NCBI RefSeq assembly: GCF_000390185.1 | Contig: NZ_AQHR01000021.1 | Location: 35,062-99,061, forward strand | DNA from: Lunatimonas lonarensis | Lineage (GTDB): Bacteria > Bacteroidota > Bacteroidia > Cytophagales > Cyclobacteriaceae | Direction of reading: 5' to 3' | DNA length: 64,000 nt | Shown: in pieces, positions 25,294-33,397 of the stretch | How positions within the stretch are numbered: the first letter of the stretch is position 1 | How the letters are laid out: the number at the start of each line of letters is the position of its first letter | Notes under the pieces: model-generated | Databases searched by the model: none | What the model was told of the DNA's origin: nothing | What the model saw: the letters and a program-made list of their open reading frames with translations, nothing else | Program-made: the position numbers and the translations under genes

Positions 25294-25755
25294 CTAAAAT
25301 TCCATTTCCATTTTGATGTCACATCGGGCATACTTGCCTGCTTCTATGGGTGTTTCCCGAAATCCTATCTTGAGGTACAATCCAATGGCTGGAGCAAGTT
25401 TCGTATTGCTGTAGAGTACGATTTTTTGTGCACCCTGGGACTTCGTCCATGTGATGGCGGATTCAGCGAGCAACCTGCCGATTTTTTTTCCCTGAGCTTC
25501 TGGAAGAACGCCCATTTTGATGAGTTCGTATGCGCCGTCTTCTATCGGCTTTACAGCTACGGTTCCAACTATTTTGCCCTGCCATGCTGCAAACCATACC
25601 TGACCGCCTTTTTCTACAATGTTTTCGTACGGGTTTTTCAGCTGTTCCCAATCAAACGGTTCCATGCAGAAATGGGCTTCGATCCATTGTTGGTTGATCG
25701 CCAAAAAATGCGGGGCGAGTTCCTTACTAAAGGTGTATAGTATCGGCTGTTCCAT
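25294..25755 (-). CDS. GNAT family N-acetyltransferase
   Basis: 153 residues, a single GNAT domain. The acetyl-CoA-binding motif A is visible as MGVLPEAQGKKIGRLLAESAI (QxxxxIG form). The acceptor substrate is unknown. It lies next to ogt on the same strand, with an 84-base gap. Confidence 0.85.
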   Translation of the reverse strand: MEQPILYTFSKELAPHFLAINQQWIEAHFCMEPFDWEQLKNPYENIVEKGGQVWFAAWQGKIVGTVAVKPIEDGAYELIKMGVLPEAQGKKIGRLLAESAITWTKSQGAQKIVLYSNTKLAPAIGLYLKIGFRETPIEAGKYARCDIKMEMEF

Positions 25756-25839
25756 GGATTCAAAGTTAAACGGCCTGTAGGATTGTCTTACAAGGTTGGC
25801 GATGTTATTATGATGTGGGCCACTGATTTTTGCCGCTTC

Positions 25840-26325
25840 TCAGAAGCCTAGGCTGTAGGGATTACCTGGTTTGTCACGGGACTCATGTTGGAGCAGTTTA
25901 AGTTTTCGCCAGAGTCCTCCAGCATAGCCCCTGAGTTCGCCCGATTGGGCGATTATCCGATGGCAGGGGATCACAATCAACAGCGGGTTACTGCGATTTG
26001 CCATGCCTACAGCACGCACCGATTTGGGTTTGCCGAGTGCTTTGGCAATTTCCTGATACGTAGCGGTCGAACCGAAGGGGATTTTGTTGATTTCCATCCA
26101 TACGGCTTTTTGAAAATCCGTGCCACCAATACCCACCTGAATGTCGAATATGCGCAGATCTCCCCGAAAATAGGCATCTAGTTGGTCCTTGACCTCCAAG
26201 AGAAACGATGAGCTGCTGTCATTGGACTCATGGTCTTCGGTAAATAAGCAGGCCAGTAGATAATCATCCTCTGAGACAAGGCGGATATTGCCCAAAGGGG
26301 AAGAGATAACCATGGATTTTTTCAT
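25840..26325 (-). CDS. ogt: Methylated-DNA-protein cysteine methyltransferase
   Basis: 161 residues. It removes O6-alkyl groups from guanine by transfer to its own cysteine. The active site IVIPCHRII is present near residue 120, after the helix-turn-helix segment ATYQEIAKALGKPKSVRAVGMANRSNP. It is the Ogt type without the Ada regulatory domain. Confidence 0.93.
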   Translation of the reverse strand: MKKSMVISSPLGNIRLVSEDDYLLACLFTEDHESNDSSSSFLLEVKDQLDAYFRGDLRIFDIQVGIGGTDFQKAVWMEINKIPFGSTATYQEIAKALGKPKSVRAVGMANRSNPLLIVIPCHRIIAQSGELRGYAGGLWRKLKLLQHESRDKPGNPYSLGF

Positions 26326-26550
26326 ACGCTTAGGGAACTGTTTGAACGCCTGTACATGGAGGAATCAGCTGGATGTCAATGCCCTTGGGTATAGGTGTTT
26401 CGCATGTATAGATGAAAAGTACATGTGAAACTTGCCCGAAAGGTACTCCTTTTTTTCCAGTAGACCTTATACCTGTAGGTTTCATGGCTGGTTTTATTTT
26501 GATTTTTTGTCCGAGCTATCTACCTAACTAGCATTAAATATCCCCGGGTT

Positions 26551-26583
26551 TTTGCTTTTCACTTGCTTTTACCTCTATCTTTG
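26551..26583 (+). promoter_or_regulatory. Promoter of the lasso-peptide biosynthetic operon
   Basis: TTTG (26551-26554) and TATCTTTG (26576-26583) separated by 21 bases match the Bacteroidota -33/-7 consensus very well. Transcription would start near 26590, giving a leader of about 28 bases before the first gene. Confidence 0.65.
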
Positions 26584-26617
26584 AAAAGGCAATAAAACAG
26601 CATATTTTCTTCTATTC

Positions 26618-27523
26618 ATGTACTATTACCAAGTATTTGGCCTTAAATGTGCCTCAGATGTTGAGTTACCCGCGTTTATGAGTTGTACCCCCGGCGACAC
26701 CGATTTTTTGGTTCGACGTGTACATGAAGTTCCCGACTTTGAAGCTCCACCTAAATTCATAAAGCCTCTTTCTTCATTCAATGAGCGGGAATTCAGGTAC
26801 CACATTGAGGATGTGGCCACTTATTTCGTTCGAGAGGGGTCTACGATCTTTATAAGCCCTCAATGCGAAGATTGGAGCAGCATACTGTTGTTCTTTTATT
26901 CCAACGCAATCGCAGCTATGCTATACCAGCGTGGCCTTATACCTTTTCACGTCTCCGGTGTGGTGGATGGAGACGGTGTTTGGTTGCTTTCGGCACCCTC
27001 CCGTACCGGAAAATCCACCACTGCCTTAAAATTGCAGGAGCGTGGATACCATGTGTTTACCGATGATACGGCACTACTATTCGTCGAAAATGGTGCGTGC
27101 ATGGCGGTGCCTTCCTATCCCATGATAAGGGCTTGGCGGGGTACGCTGGAAAGCCAACAATCGTACTCAAAGGAATCTGCGTTTCAGATTCGGGCTGAAG
27201 TGGAAAAGTTCGGGATTCACTTTCATGAGCATTTTCAGGATGCACCTCAAAAAGTAAAAGGAATTATATACCTCAAAGAGGAAGGGGATGAGATCGGAAT
27301 TAAACCCCTAAAGCCCAGTGAAGGCATGCAACACTTGGGAAACAATATTTACCGTAGGCAACTGGTCATTGGCATGAATCTTCAACTTGAGCAGTTTAAG
27401 CTTCTTAGCGCGGTAGCGAAGACGGTACCTTTTTGGATGGCTTCCCGGCCCAAATCCAAGCAGACATTTTCGGAGTTTTCGGAAGCGATAGACCACCAGA
27501 TCTTTTCAAATCATGGAAAGTAA
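26618..27523 (+). CDS. HPr-kinase-like lasso-peptide kinase (K1)
   Basis: 301 residues, first gene of the RiPP operon. The C-terminal two thirds resemble the catalytic domain of HPr kinase: His111 in PFHVSGVV, Walker A APSRTGKS (126-133), and the Asp pair in FTDDTAL (149-150). The N-terminal 90 residues do not resemble the HPrK regulatory domain. Such stand-alone HPrK homologues in lasso-peptide clusters (PadeK, ThcoK type) phosphorylate the C-terminal Ser of the precursor peptide. The next gene's ATG overlaps its stop by 11 bases, which suggests translational coupling. A related paralogue lies at 32106. Confidence 0.78.
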   Translation: MYYYQVFGLKCASDVELPAFMSCTPGDTDFLVRRVHEVPDFEAPPKFIKPLSSFNEREFRYHIEDVATYFVREGSTIFISPQCEDWSSILLFFYSNAIAAMLYQRGLIPFHVSGVVDGDGVWLLSAPSRTGKSTTALKLQERGYHVFTDDTALLFVENGACMAVPSYPMIRAWRGTLESQQSYSKESAFQIRAEVEKFGIHFHEHFQDAPQKVKGIIYLKEEGDEIGIKPLKPSEGMQHLGNNIYRRQLVIGMNLQLEQFKLLSAVAKTVPFWMASRPKSKQTFSEFSEAIDHQIFSNHGK

Positions 27524-28427
27524 GTTTGTCTGGTTGGCATCCTATCCCAAGTCAGGCAATACCTGGTTCCGATCGTTCCTGACGGCTTTGGAAAAGGGAG
27601 AGGTTAATATCAATGAGCTGTCTACTGGGGGGATCTTTTCCTCCAAACAGCTTTGGGAGGAGATATTGGATACCGAGTTCGATGACCTAGGGGTTCGCGA
27701 ATACCAGCGATTGCGAAAATTGGCAGTACTCCACATGGCGAAGGAAAGGAAAAGCAACGTATTTTTGAAGATACACGATGCCTACAGTTACGGCACGTGG
27801 GACGGTATACCACTTGTACCCGAAGTTCCCGGCGGGCAGGCTCTTTACCTTGTGCGCAATCCGCTTGACGTAGTGCTTTCACTTGCTAACCATAACCACC
27901 AAAGTATAGACAAAACCATCGATAACTTTATCTGTAAAGAAGAGGCTGGTTTTGTGAAGACCAATAAAGCCGGCAGCCAGAGTCATCAGCTACTGGGGAC
28001 TTGGTCCTTGCACGCCCAGAGCTGGATCTACCAAGACCGAATTCCAGTGACAGTCGTTCGTTACGAAGACATGAAGAGTAGGCCTACTGAGACTTTTGCG
28101 GAAGCACTTCGGTCGGTAGGATTGAACTATTCGGTCGGACAAGTTCAGAAGGCACTATCAATGGTTGAATTTGAAAAGCTCAGAGAACAGGAAGAACGTG
28201 CTGGATTTAGAGAAAAGCCCTATGCAAGTATGCGGTTCTTCAATCAGGGCAAATCAGGCCGTTGGAAGGAGGAACTGTCGGTGGGGCAGGTTCGAAAAAT
28301 CATGCGGAGTAATGAGCGTATGATGAAGTACTTTGGCTATTGGAGTGAAGCCAGCATATTTCTCACTTCGAATAAGGGAAAGCAGGATTCTGTAGAGAAT
28401 GAACCCACAACCAATCAACCAATATAA
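27513..28427 (+). CDS. Sulfotransferase-domain protein of the RiPP cluster
   Basis: 304 residues. PAPS-binding loop YPKSGNTWFR (about residues 10-19), the 3'-phosphate-binding motif VRNPLDVVLSLANH (about 113-126) and the C-terminal NQGKSGRWKEELS (about 246-258) mark a sulfotransferase of the P-loop family. It would transfer sulfate from PAPS to a hydroxyl, possibly on the peptide. Overlap with the kinase before it and a 4-base gap to the PqqD-like gene after it place it firmly in the operon. The acceptor group is inferred only from context. Confidence 0.85.
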   Translation: MESKFVWLASYPKSGNTWFRSFLTALEKGEVNINELSTGGIFSSKQLWEEILDTEFDDLGVREYQRLRKLAVLHMAKERKSNVFLKIHDAYSYGTWDGIPLVPEVPGGQALYLVRNPLDVVLSLANHNHQSIDKTIDNFICKEEAGFVKTNKAGSQSHQLLGTWSLHAQSWIYQDRIPVTVVRYEDMKSRPTETFAEALRSVGLNYSVGQVQKALSMVEFEKLREQEERAGFREKPYASMRFFNQGKSGRWKEELSVGQVRKIMRSNERMMKYFGYWSEASIFLTSNKGKQDSVENEPTTNQPI

Positions 28428-28431
28428 AAAC

Positions 28432-28719
28432 ATGGAAAATAAGGTATACAAAGTGAATGAAGAGCGGGTATTATTTACCCAACTGGACGATGAAGGTGTT
28501 CTCTTCGATATAGAAAACAACCAATACCTCAACTTGAACCCTACGTTTTGTAGTATTTTCAACTATCTGCAGGAGGGCATGGATTTATCCGGCGTAAAGG
28601 AGAAACTGATGCAGGAGTATGAGGTAGATGAACAGACATGCGAAAGTCAACTTACCAAGACCGTAGCCATGCTCCTAGAGAAGGGATATATCCATGAGGG
28701 GGATACTGAACAAGGTTAG
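28432..28719 (+). CDS. PqqD-like RiPP recognition protein (lasso B1)
   Basis: About 95 residues from ATG 28432; an upstream ATG (28399) would overlap the sulfotransferase. The PqqD fold pattern is visible (LDDEGVLFDIENNQYLNLNPTFCSIFNYLQEG.. ending in MLLEKGYI). Such proteins bind the leader peptide and pass the precursor to B2 and C. It overlaps the following B2 gene by 26 bases. Confidence 0.88.
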   Translation: MENKVYKVNEERVLFTQLDDEGVLFDIENNQYLNLNPTFCSIFNYLQEGMDLSGVKEKLMQEYEVDEQTCESQLTKTVAMLLEKGYIHEGDTEQG

Positions 28720-29140
28720 GAGTTTTTTCAGGCTGAATGCAAGACGTAGGTCACTGTTTTTTCAGGTAGTGTTTTTGTCGTTATACCGAGGCGTCCTGGT
28801 TTTCTTCAACAGTCCTCTTGCCTCTTCTGAACGGATGTATCAGCAAGACGCTGTTGGGTTGAATGGACCGATCAGTGAGGATCAAATGGCCCTGATTGCT
28901 GATATCGCGGCAGCGGTACGTCTCGGGGTAAAATACATACCTTGGCTTAATGTGTGCAGGCATCAGGCTTGGCAGGCTATCAAGCTGTTGCGTAGGTATA
29001 AAATCCCCTACTCCTATCACGTTGGGTTAAAAAAAATACCAACCAACGGTAAACGGGAAGCCCACGCCTGGGTGATAGCTGGAGGGTATTTTATCAGTGG
29101 CCGTTGCCGATTGGACGAATACCTTGAGATCAAATTTTAA
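28694..29140 (+). CDS. Lasso peptide B2 leader peptidase (transglutaminase-like)
   Basis: 148 residues, matching the stand-alone lasso B2 family, which cleaves the leader peptide in an ATP-linked reaction with the cyclase. Cys88 in WLNVCRHQAW and His124 in REAHAWV are the expected catalytic Cys and His. The third residue of the triad (usually Asp about 12 residues later) is not obvious: that stretch reads GGYFISG. It could be supplied elsewhere or be substituted. The N-terminus has a basic, hydrophobic stretch (FFQVVFLSLYRGVLVFF), possibly membrane-associated. Confidence 0.83.
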   Translation: MRGILNKVRSFFRLNARRRSLFFQVVFLSLYRGVLVFFNSPLASSERMYQQDAVGLNGPISEDQMALIADIAAAVRLGVKYIPWLNVCRHQAWQAIKLLRRYKIPYSYHVGLKKIPTNGKREAHAWVIAGGYFISGRCRLDEYLEIKF

Positions 29141-29154
29141 TCGACGTCTGCAGG

Positions 29155-30990
29155 ATGAATGTGTATGTAGGATGTTTTTCCCCCAATCAATATGCCGTAA
29201 CTGATCGTTACCGGGAGATTTCAAAGGGAGAATATCGGGAATTTAAGGAGTTCGGTCAGGATCTACAGGGTGGTGGTTTTGGGTTGCTGGTTCATGACCA
29301 AGCGGATGGAAAAATACCATTTAAGCTAATATCCACACTGTACCGAGGGGGTCTTTTTATTTTGACGGAATCAAGGTTAGATAACCGGGATTTTTTGATC
29401 AAGAAGCTAGGGGAAAGAGAGTTATGGGAACCTGGGGTGGAAAATGCGGTGATCGTCTACCATGCGTTTCGGAAGTGGGGTGCATCATTCGTCGACCATT
29501 TGGACGGGGATTGGTCGGTGATGATTTTCAATACCGAGAAGAAGGAGCTGGTGATAGCCGTGGACCATCTAGCCACAAGGTCTGTTTTCTTTTCTAAACA
29601 ATCCGATGGTTTCTTGTTTTCAAATTCAAAAAAGGTGCTCCTGGATGCCATTGGAGATAAGGTGCCCCTGAATCGGCAATTCATTCTTAGACGGCTTCTT
29701 ATCAGTCGTATTTCCAGCCCCGAAACCTGTCATCAAGGGATCTTTCCGGTTCCCCCGGGGCATGTGCTACGGGTTTCTGAGAGTGGAACGGTGGACAAAA
29801 GGAGGTATTGGTTCTTCGATAGGGTAAAGCCAGTCGAATTCCAAAAGGAGGAGGATTATTTAGAAGCCTTTTTGGAGGTCTACAGGCAGGCCGTTAGAGA
29901 GCGCATTATTCCCGGTGTGACCTTGGGATCTCATTTGAGTGGCGGTCTTGACTCCGGATCCGTCTCTGCACTGGCTGCCGAGCATCTTCGAGTGAGAGGT
30001 AGGTCTCTCCTTTCGTTTACCGGAACGACAAGTGCAGTGCCCAAAGAGAGTATGTATAAATTTGAAGACGAAGCGTATTACGCCGGGTTGACTGCGCAGC
30101 ATGCAGGCAATATTGAGCAGCATGTATGTACCGGCACCAGTTATCCTCTTTTGGAGAGCATTGGCTACAGTGTGGACACTTTTCAGGAACTTTCTCATGG
30201 TATCGGAAATCTACATTGGATTTACGAAATCAGTGATCGTGCCAAACAGGCGGGCGTGAACTTGATGCTTGTGGGCCAACAGGGAAATGCCACGGTTTCT
30301 TGGCAGGGTGAAAAGGCCGCTACATGGAAATCATCCCTGAAGGAAGTGGCAAAAGAGGTCTATTGGGATAAAATTCAGGGTGGTAAGAGCTTGGTAGATT
30401 TTCGGAAAATCCCGCGCTGCTACGTGAATAACCCTAACGACACGGTGATCAACCGCGAGTTTTTGTCTTCCTTTTCGTTTAGAGACCTACTTAGAGAGGA
30501 GTCTGACGAGTTGGATAATAGTCTCCCGCCGGGGGTGGGTAGAACACGATATGATTTAATGGGCCTTCGGAACAACCAAATCAGTGTTTTTTGGCAGACG
30601 TTATCTCAGAAAAAGGGATTGATCCATTGGGATCCGACCAATGATGCCGGCTTGATGGAGTTTTGTCTGGGCATACCTGAAGAGTTTTATCGTCGGGGCA
30701 TGCGGAGGCATCTTATTCGTCAGTCAATGAAAAACCTCCTTCCGGACGAAGTGGCGTTTAATTCTAAAAAGGGTCTTCAAAGTGCCGATTGGCAGGAGCG
30801 GTTCCAGAAGGAACAAGTGGCATTTCGGGAGCTTTTGTCAGCTTTGGGTCCTTCACACCCGGTTCGGAATTATATTGACATTCCATCACTCATCCGAAAA
30901 ATGGATCGTTTCCTTGAAACCCCCGGCATGCTCTCTGGAGAAATTTCAAGGGCTTTCGGACTTATTTTTTTGACTGAGAAATGGGAGTGA
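29155..30990 (+). CDS. Lasso peptide cyclase (asparagine-synthetase-like, C protein)
   Basis: 611 residues. An N-terminal glutaminase-like domain lacks the nucleophilic Cys2 (N-terminus MNVYVG), so it does not hydrolyse glutamine. The ATP-pyrophosphatase domain has SGGLDS (262-267). In lasso systems this enzyme adenylates an Asp or Glu side chain and forms the macrolactam ring with the core's N-terminal amine. The length agrees with known lasso cyclases. It starts 14 bases after B2 and is followed by the precursor gene. Confidence 0.88.
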   Translation: MNVYVGCFSPNQYAVTDRYREISKGEYREFKEFGQDLQGGGFGLLVHDQADGKIPFKLISTLYRGGLFILTESRLDNRDFLIKKLGERELWEPGVENAVIVYHAFRKWGASFVDHLDGDWSVMIFNTEKKELVIAVDHLATRSVFFSKQSDGFLFSNSKKVLLDAIGDKVPLNRQFILRRLLISRISSPETCHQGIFPVPPGHVLRVSESGTVDKRRYWFFDRVKPVEFQKEEDYLEAFLEVYRQAVRERIIPGVTLGSHLSGGLDSGSVSALAAEHLRVRGRSLLSFTGTTSAVPKESMYKFEDEAYYAGLTAQHAGNIEQHVCTGTSYPLLESIGYSVDTFQELSHGIGNLHWIYEISDRAKQAGVNLMLVGQQGNATVSWQGEKAATWKSSLKEVAKEVYWDKIQGGKSLVDFRKIPRCYVNNPNDTVINREFLSSFSFRDLLREESDELDNSLPPGVGRTRYDLMGLRNNQISVFWQTLSQKKGLIHWDPTNDAGLMEFCLGIPEEFYRRGMRRHLIRQSMKNLLPDEVAFNSKKGLQSADWQERFQKEQVAFRELLSALGPSHPVRNYIDIPSLIRKMDRFLETPGMLSGEISRAFGLIFLTEKWE

Positions 30991-31030
30991 ATTGGTGGAT
31001 GTTTGCGTCGGAATCGATACTTTTAGGAAC

Positions 31031-31038
31031 TATTTTTG
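31031..31038 (+). promoter_or_regulatory. -7 promoter box of the lasso precursor gene
   Basis: TATTTTTG matches TAnnTTTG; a TTTG lies at 31002-31005, a little farther than the usual -33 distance. Transcription would start near 31044, about 16 bases before the precursor ATG, so the peptide could be made apart from its enzymes. Confidence 0.55.
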
Positions 31039-31059
31039 GCATTTAAAGAAAACAGCGAT

Positions 31060-31164
31060 ATGAAAAGAAAGCGTGAGTGGGTTGATCCGACAATACGGAT
31101 TATCGATGTGTCTAATGGGTCGGGTTCTGATGTGGACGGAGAGGGAGATGAAGTGGACAGCTAG
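31060..31164 (+). CDS. Candidate lasso-peptide precursor (34 residues)
   Basis: Hand-translated short gene, 69 bases after the cyclase gene, with its own promoter box. The leader is basic (MKRKREWVDP, W7-x2-P10, then TIRIIDVS), resembling the Y/W-x2-P motif read by PqqD-like B1 proteins. The remaining 15 residues hold only Gly, Ser, Asp, Glu and Val and end in GDEVDS. A core starting at Gly22 would put Asp30 at ring position 9; a start at Gly20 would put Asp26 at 7 or Glu28 at 9. The C-terminal Ser suits the HPr-kinase-like enzymes. There is no bulky plug residue, which is unusual. Confidence 0.62.
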   Translation: MKRKREWVDPTIRIIDVSNGSGSDVDGEGDEVDS

Positions 31165-31284
31165 TAGGGACTAACTCGAACCATTCTGCTATTAGGCACC
31201 TCATAGCCCCATTGGGTTCAAGGTGATTACTACCTGTAGGCTTTGCGGGTAATCAAGCGTTTATTGACACTAGACTGAAAAATC

Positions 31285-32019
31285 ATGAGGGTATTTGCCC
31301 ACTATGTTTTGATCAATCCGGCATTTTGGTTGGTTGCGTATCTCCTTATCGTAGCGGTATTTAACTGGAGGCGACGCAAGTGGCTGAGTTTGCTAGCGGT
31401 TATCCTGCTTCCTCTTTTTTATGGCGCCCTTCCCAAGTGGATAATCAGTAATTGGGAAAGGGAGTTTACACCGGTAAAAGCGTTACATGAATCGGAAGTT
31501 GGGCTGCCTATCTTGGTTTTGGGTGCAGGCTCGACACCGGACGAGCGGGTCTCTCCGGTTCAGCAATTGCATATCGCGGCTCGTATGAGGTTGTTGGAAG
31601 GGATACGTCTGTGGATGCAAAGTCCGAACTCGCAGCTGATCGTATCGGGTGCCGGACGCCCCGGCTTTGTGTCGCAGGCGGAGGTATATGCACAAGCGGC
31701 ATCCGAGTTGGGTGTTCCGCTCCACAAAGTCGATACGGTATCTTCACCTCGGACCACGTTTGAAGAAGCTGTAAGGTACCGTGAGAAGTTTCCAGACCGT
31801 CGGAAGCTGGTTTTGGTTACTTCCTCTTTGCATATGAGGAGGGCGGTAAAAATATTCGAAAGCCAAGGAATTGAGGTGGTGCCTTCCCCTTATCATTTTA
31901 TAAGCTTAGCCCATCCTGACGGTCCAAAACACCCATTCGTTATTCCTTCGATCGAAGGACTCAATCTATGGACGATGGTGTTTCATGAATGGATGGGTAT
32001 GCTGACCCTAGGTTGGTAA
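31285..32019 (+). CDS. YdcF/SanA/ElyC family membrane protein
   Basis: 244 residues with one or two N-terminal membrane helices (residues about 5-25 and 33-52) and a YdcF (DUF218) domain: LVLGAGSTPDERVSP, LIVSGAGRPGFVSQAEVYAQAASELGVP, SPRTTFEEAVRYRE and VTSSLHMRRAVKIFE. The family is linked to envelope integrity, with unknown chemistry. It sits 120 bases after the precursor and before the second kinase. Whether it belongs to the RiPP system is uncertain; a hairpin (about 31224-31254) lies in the gap. Confidence 0.85.
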   Translation: MRVFAHYVLINPAFWLVAYLLIVAVFNWRRRKWLSLLAVILLPLFYGALPKWIISNWEREFTPVKALHESEVGLPILVLGAGSTPDERVSPVQQLHIAARMRLLEGIRLWMQSPNSQLIVSGAGRPGFVSQAEVYAQAASELGVPLHKVDTVSSPRTTFEEAVRYREKFPDRRKLVLVTSSLHMRRAVKIFESQGIEVVPSPYHFISLAHPDGPKHPFVIPSIEGLNLWTMVFHEWMGMLTLGW

Positions 32020-32105
32020 CAACATGGTTTTTAGATTCCGAATGTTGATTTGTCTTTGGACGCCTAGCCTCCAGGTCGAGTTGTTTAGTTGAAAGAGAGT
32101 ATTTT

Positions 32106-33017
32106 ATGACTTATTTATACACGGCATTTGGATTAGTGATCGAGTCCGATATTTTCCTTATGGGGATGCTCATCTACGATGGGGCAAAGCCCGTGGACAC
32201 TGTTTCTATTCGGTTGGTTTCCCCAACTGATGGGTTTACATTGAAATCTGAAAAAAAGGGAGATTTTCTAGATGCCGAAATAGGTGAAGGGGAAGTGCTT
32301 TATAAGGTTGAAGGTACGGCCCATTACTTAATACGGGAGGGGAGGGAAATACTTGTTCGTCCTTTTACTGGTGATCAACGCTTGTTGGGAGGATATATCT
32401 ATGGGCGTTGCATGACGGTTATTTTGTTCCAGCGTAATTTATTTCCGTTTCATTCATCCGCCGTGGTGGATAGCAGGGATAAGCTTTGGATGATCGTCGG
32501 ACGGTCCCATGCAGGGAAGTCATCCACTGCGTTGATGCTTTCAGAACGTGGTTTAAAGTTTTTTTCGGATGACATGGTACTCCTTCGGCCGGAGGACGGT
32601 ATGGTCATGGCATCTCCGACCTATCCGGTGGCGGGCATCCGTCGACGTACCATGGAGTACCAGCATACATTTACGGAAAGCGACGGGATGCCCGCTATTA
32701 CCGAAGAGGGCAGAACCAATGTTTTTTTTCACAATCGGTTTGTGAATCAATCGAAACAGTTGGCGGGCGTTTTGCATATCAGGAAATTTGGAGAAGAAAT
32801 ACGCTTTGAAAAGATTTCGTCGGTTCAAGGAATGGCGGTTCTTAAGGCTAACATCAACATGCATAATTGGCTTCTATACCTAGACAAGGAAAGGGAATTG
32901 TTCAGATTACTTTCCATTGTTTGTAGGCAAGTGCCTTTTTGGTCGGTCGTCCGTCCCGTATCTACGGCTACCTATGAATCGCTGGCCGGAAGAATTCATA
33001 AGGAGATTATCCGGTAG
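32106..33017 (+). CDS. Second HPr-kinase-like protein (K2)
   Basis: 303 residues and the same layout as the kinase at 26618: His116 in PFHSSAVV, Walker A GRSHAGKS (132-139), Asp pair in FSDDMVL (155-156), and the region EYQHTF where the first has ESQQSY. It is clearly a paralogue but strongly diverged, and its P-loop is nearer the HPrK consensus. It may phosphorylate the same or another site on the lasso precursor, or be unrelated in substrate. No other precursor is seen near it. Confidence 0.75.
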   Translation: MTYLYTAFGLVIESDIFLMGMLIYDGAKPVDTVSIRLVSPTDGFTLKSEKKGDFLDAEIGEGEVLYKVEGTAHYLIREGREILVRPFTGDQRLLGGYIYGRCMTVILFQRNLFPFHSSAVVDSRDKLWMIVGRSHAGKSSTALMLSERGLKFFSDDMVLLRPEDGMVMASPTYPVAGIRRRTMEYQHTFTESDGMPAITEEGRTNVFFHNRFVNQSKQLAGVLHIRKFGEEIRFEKISSVQGMAVLKANINMHNWLLYLDKERELFRLLSIVCRQVPFWSVVRPVSTATYESLAGRIHKEIIR

Positions 33018-33397
33018 GAGCAAAGTCATAACCGATTAAAGGCAAAGGTGCCGCCCTGTAGATGCTTACAACGCCGATTTTACTCGTATAGAAAATGGTG
33101 TTATTGAATTATTAGTTATTGCTAAATCAATGAATGTTTGAAACAAATGGATTTAGGGGTAGGGGGTAAAAAAAAATATCTTTTTTTTAACTCTAAAAAA
33201 TTCTTAATTTCAACATGTTTGAGTTACTTTGTGATTGTAACAGCCAAATAACCAAAACGTATCTGATTAAATGTTTGCGCCGTCGCGTCGCATGTGTTGT
33301 TGAGAGACATCGGGTGTTTTCGGTTGTAATGTACAGAGCGGATTGGTATTCGAAATAGCAATTATTAGGAAAACGGTCAGTACTTAAATTTATTTTT
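33018..33397. other. Intergenic stretch before the PglF-like gene
   Basis: No gene or short precursor frame is supported. It contains an A9/T8 tract (about 33170-33190) that is not a classical terminator and a near-promoter TTACTTTG at 33222-33229. This suggests that the sugar-dehydratase gene is a separate unit from the lasso cluster. Confidence 0.4.

Noticed and set aside
26326..26617. Short frames upstream of the lasso operon as precursor candidates
   Set aside because: They are 12-16 codons long, lack a Y/W-x2-P leader and any Gly-Asp/Glu ring pattern; the frame at 31060 is better in every respect.
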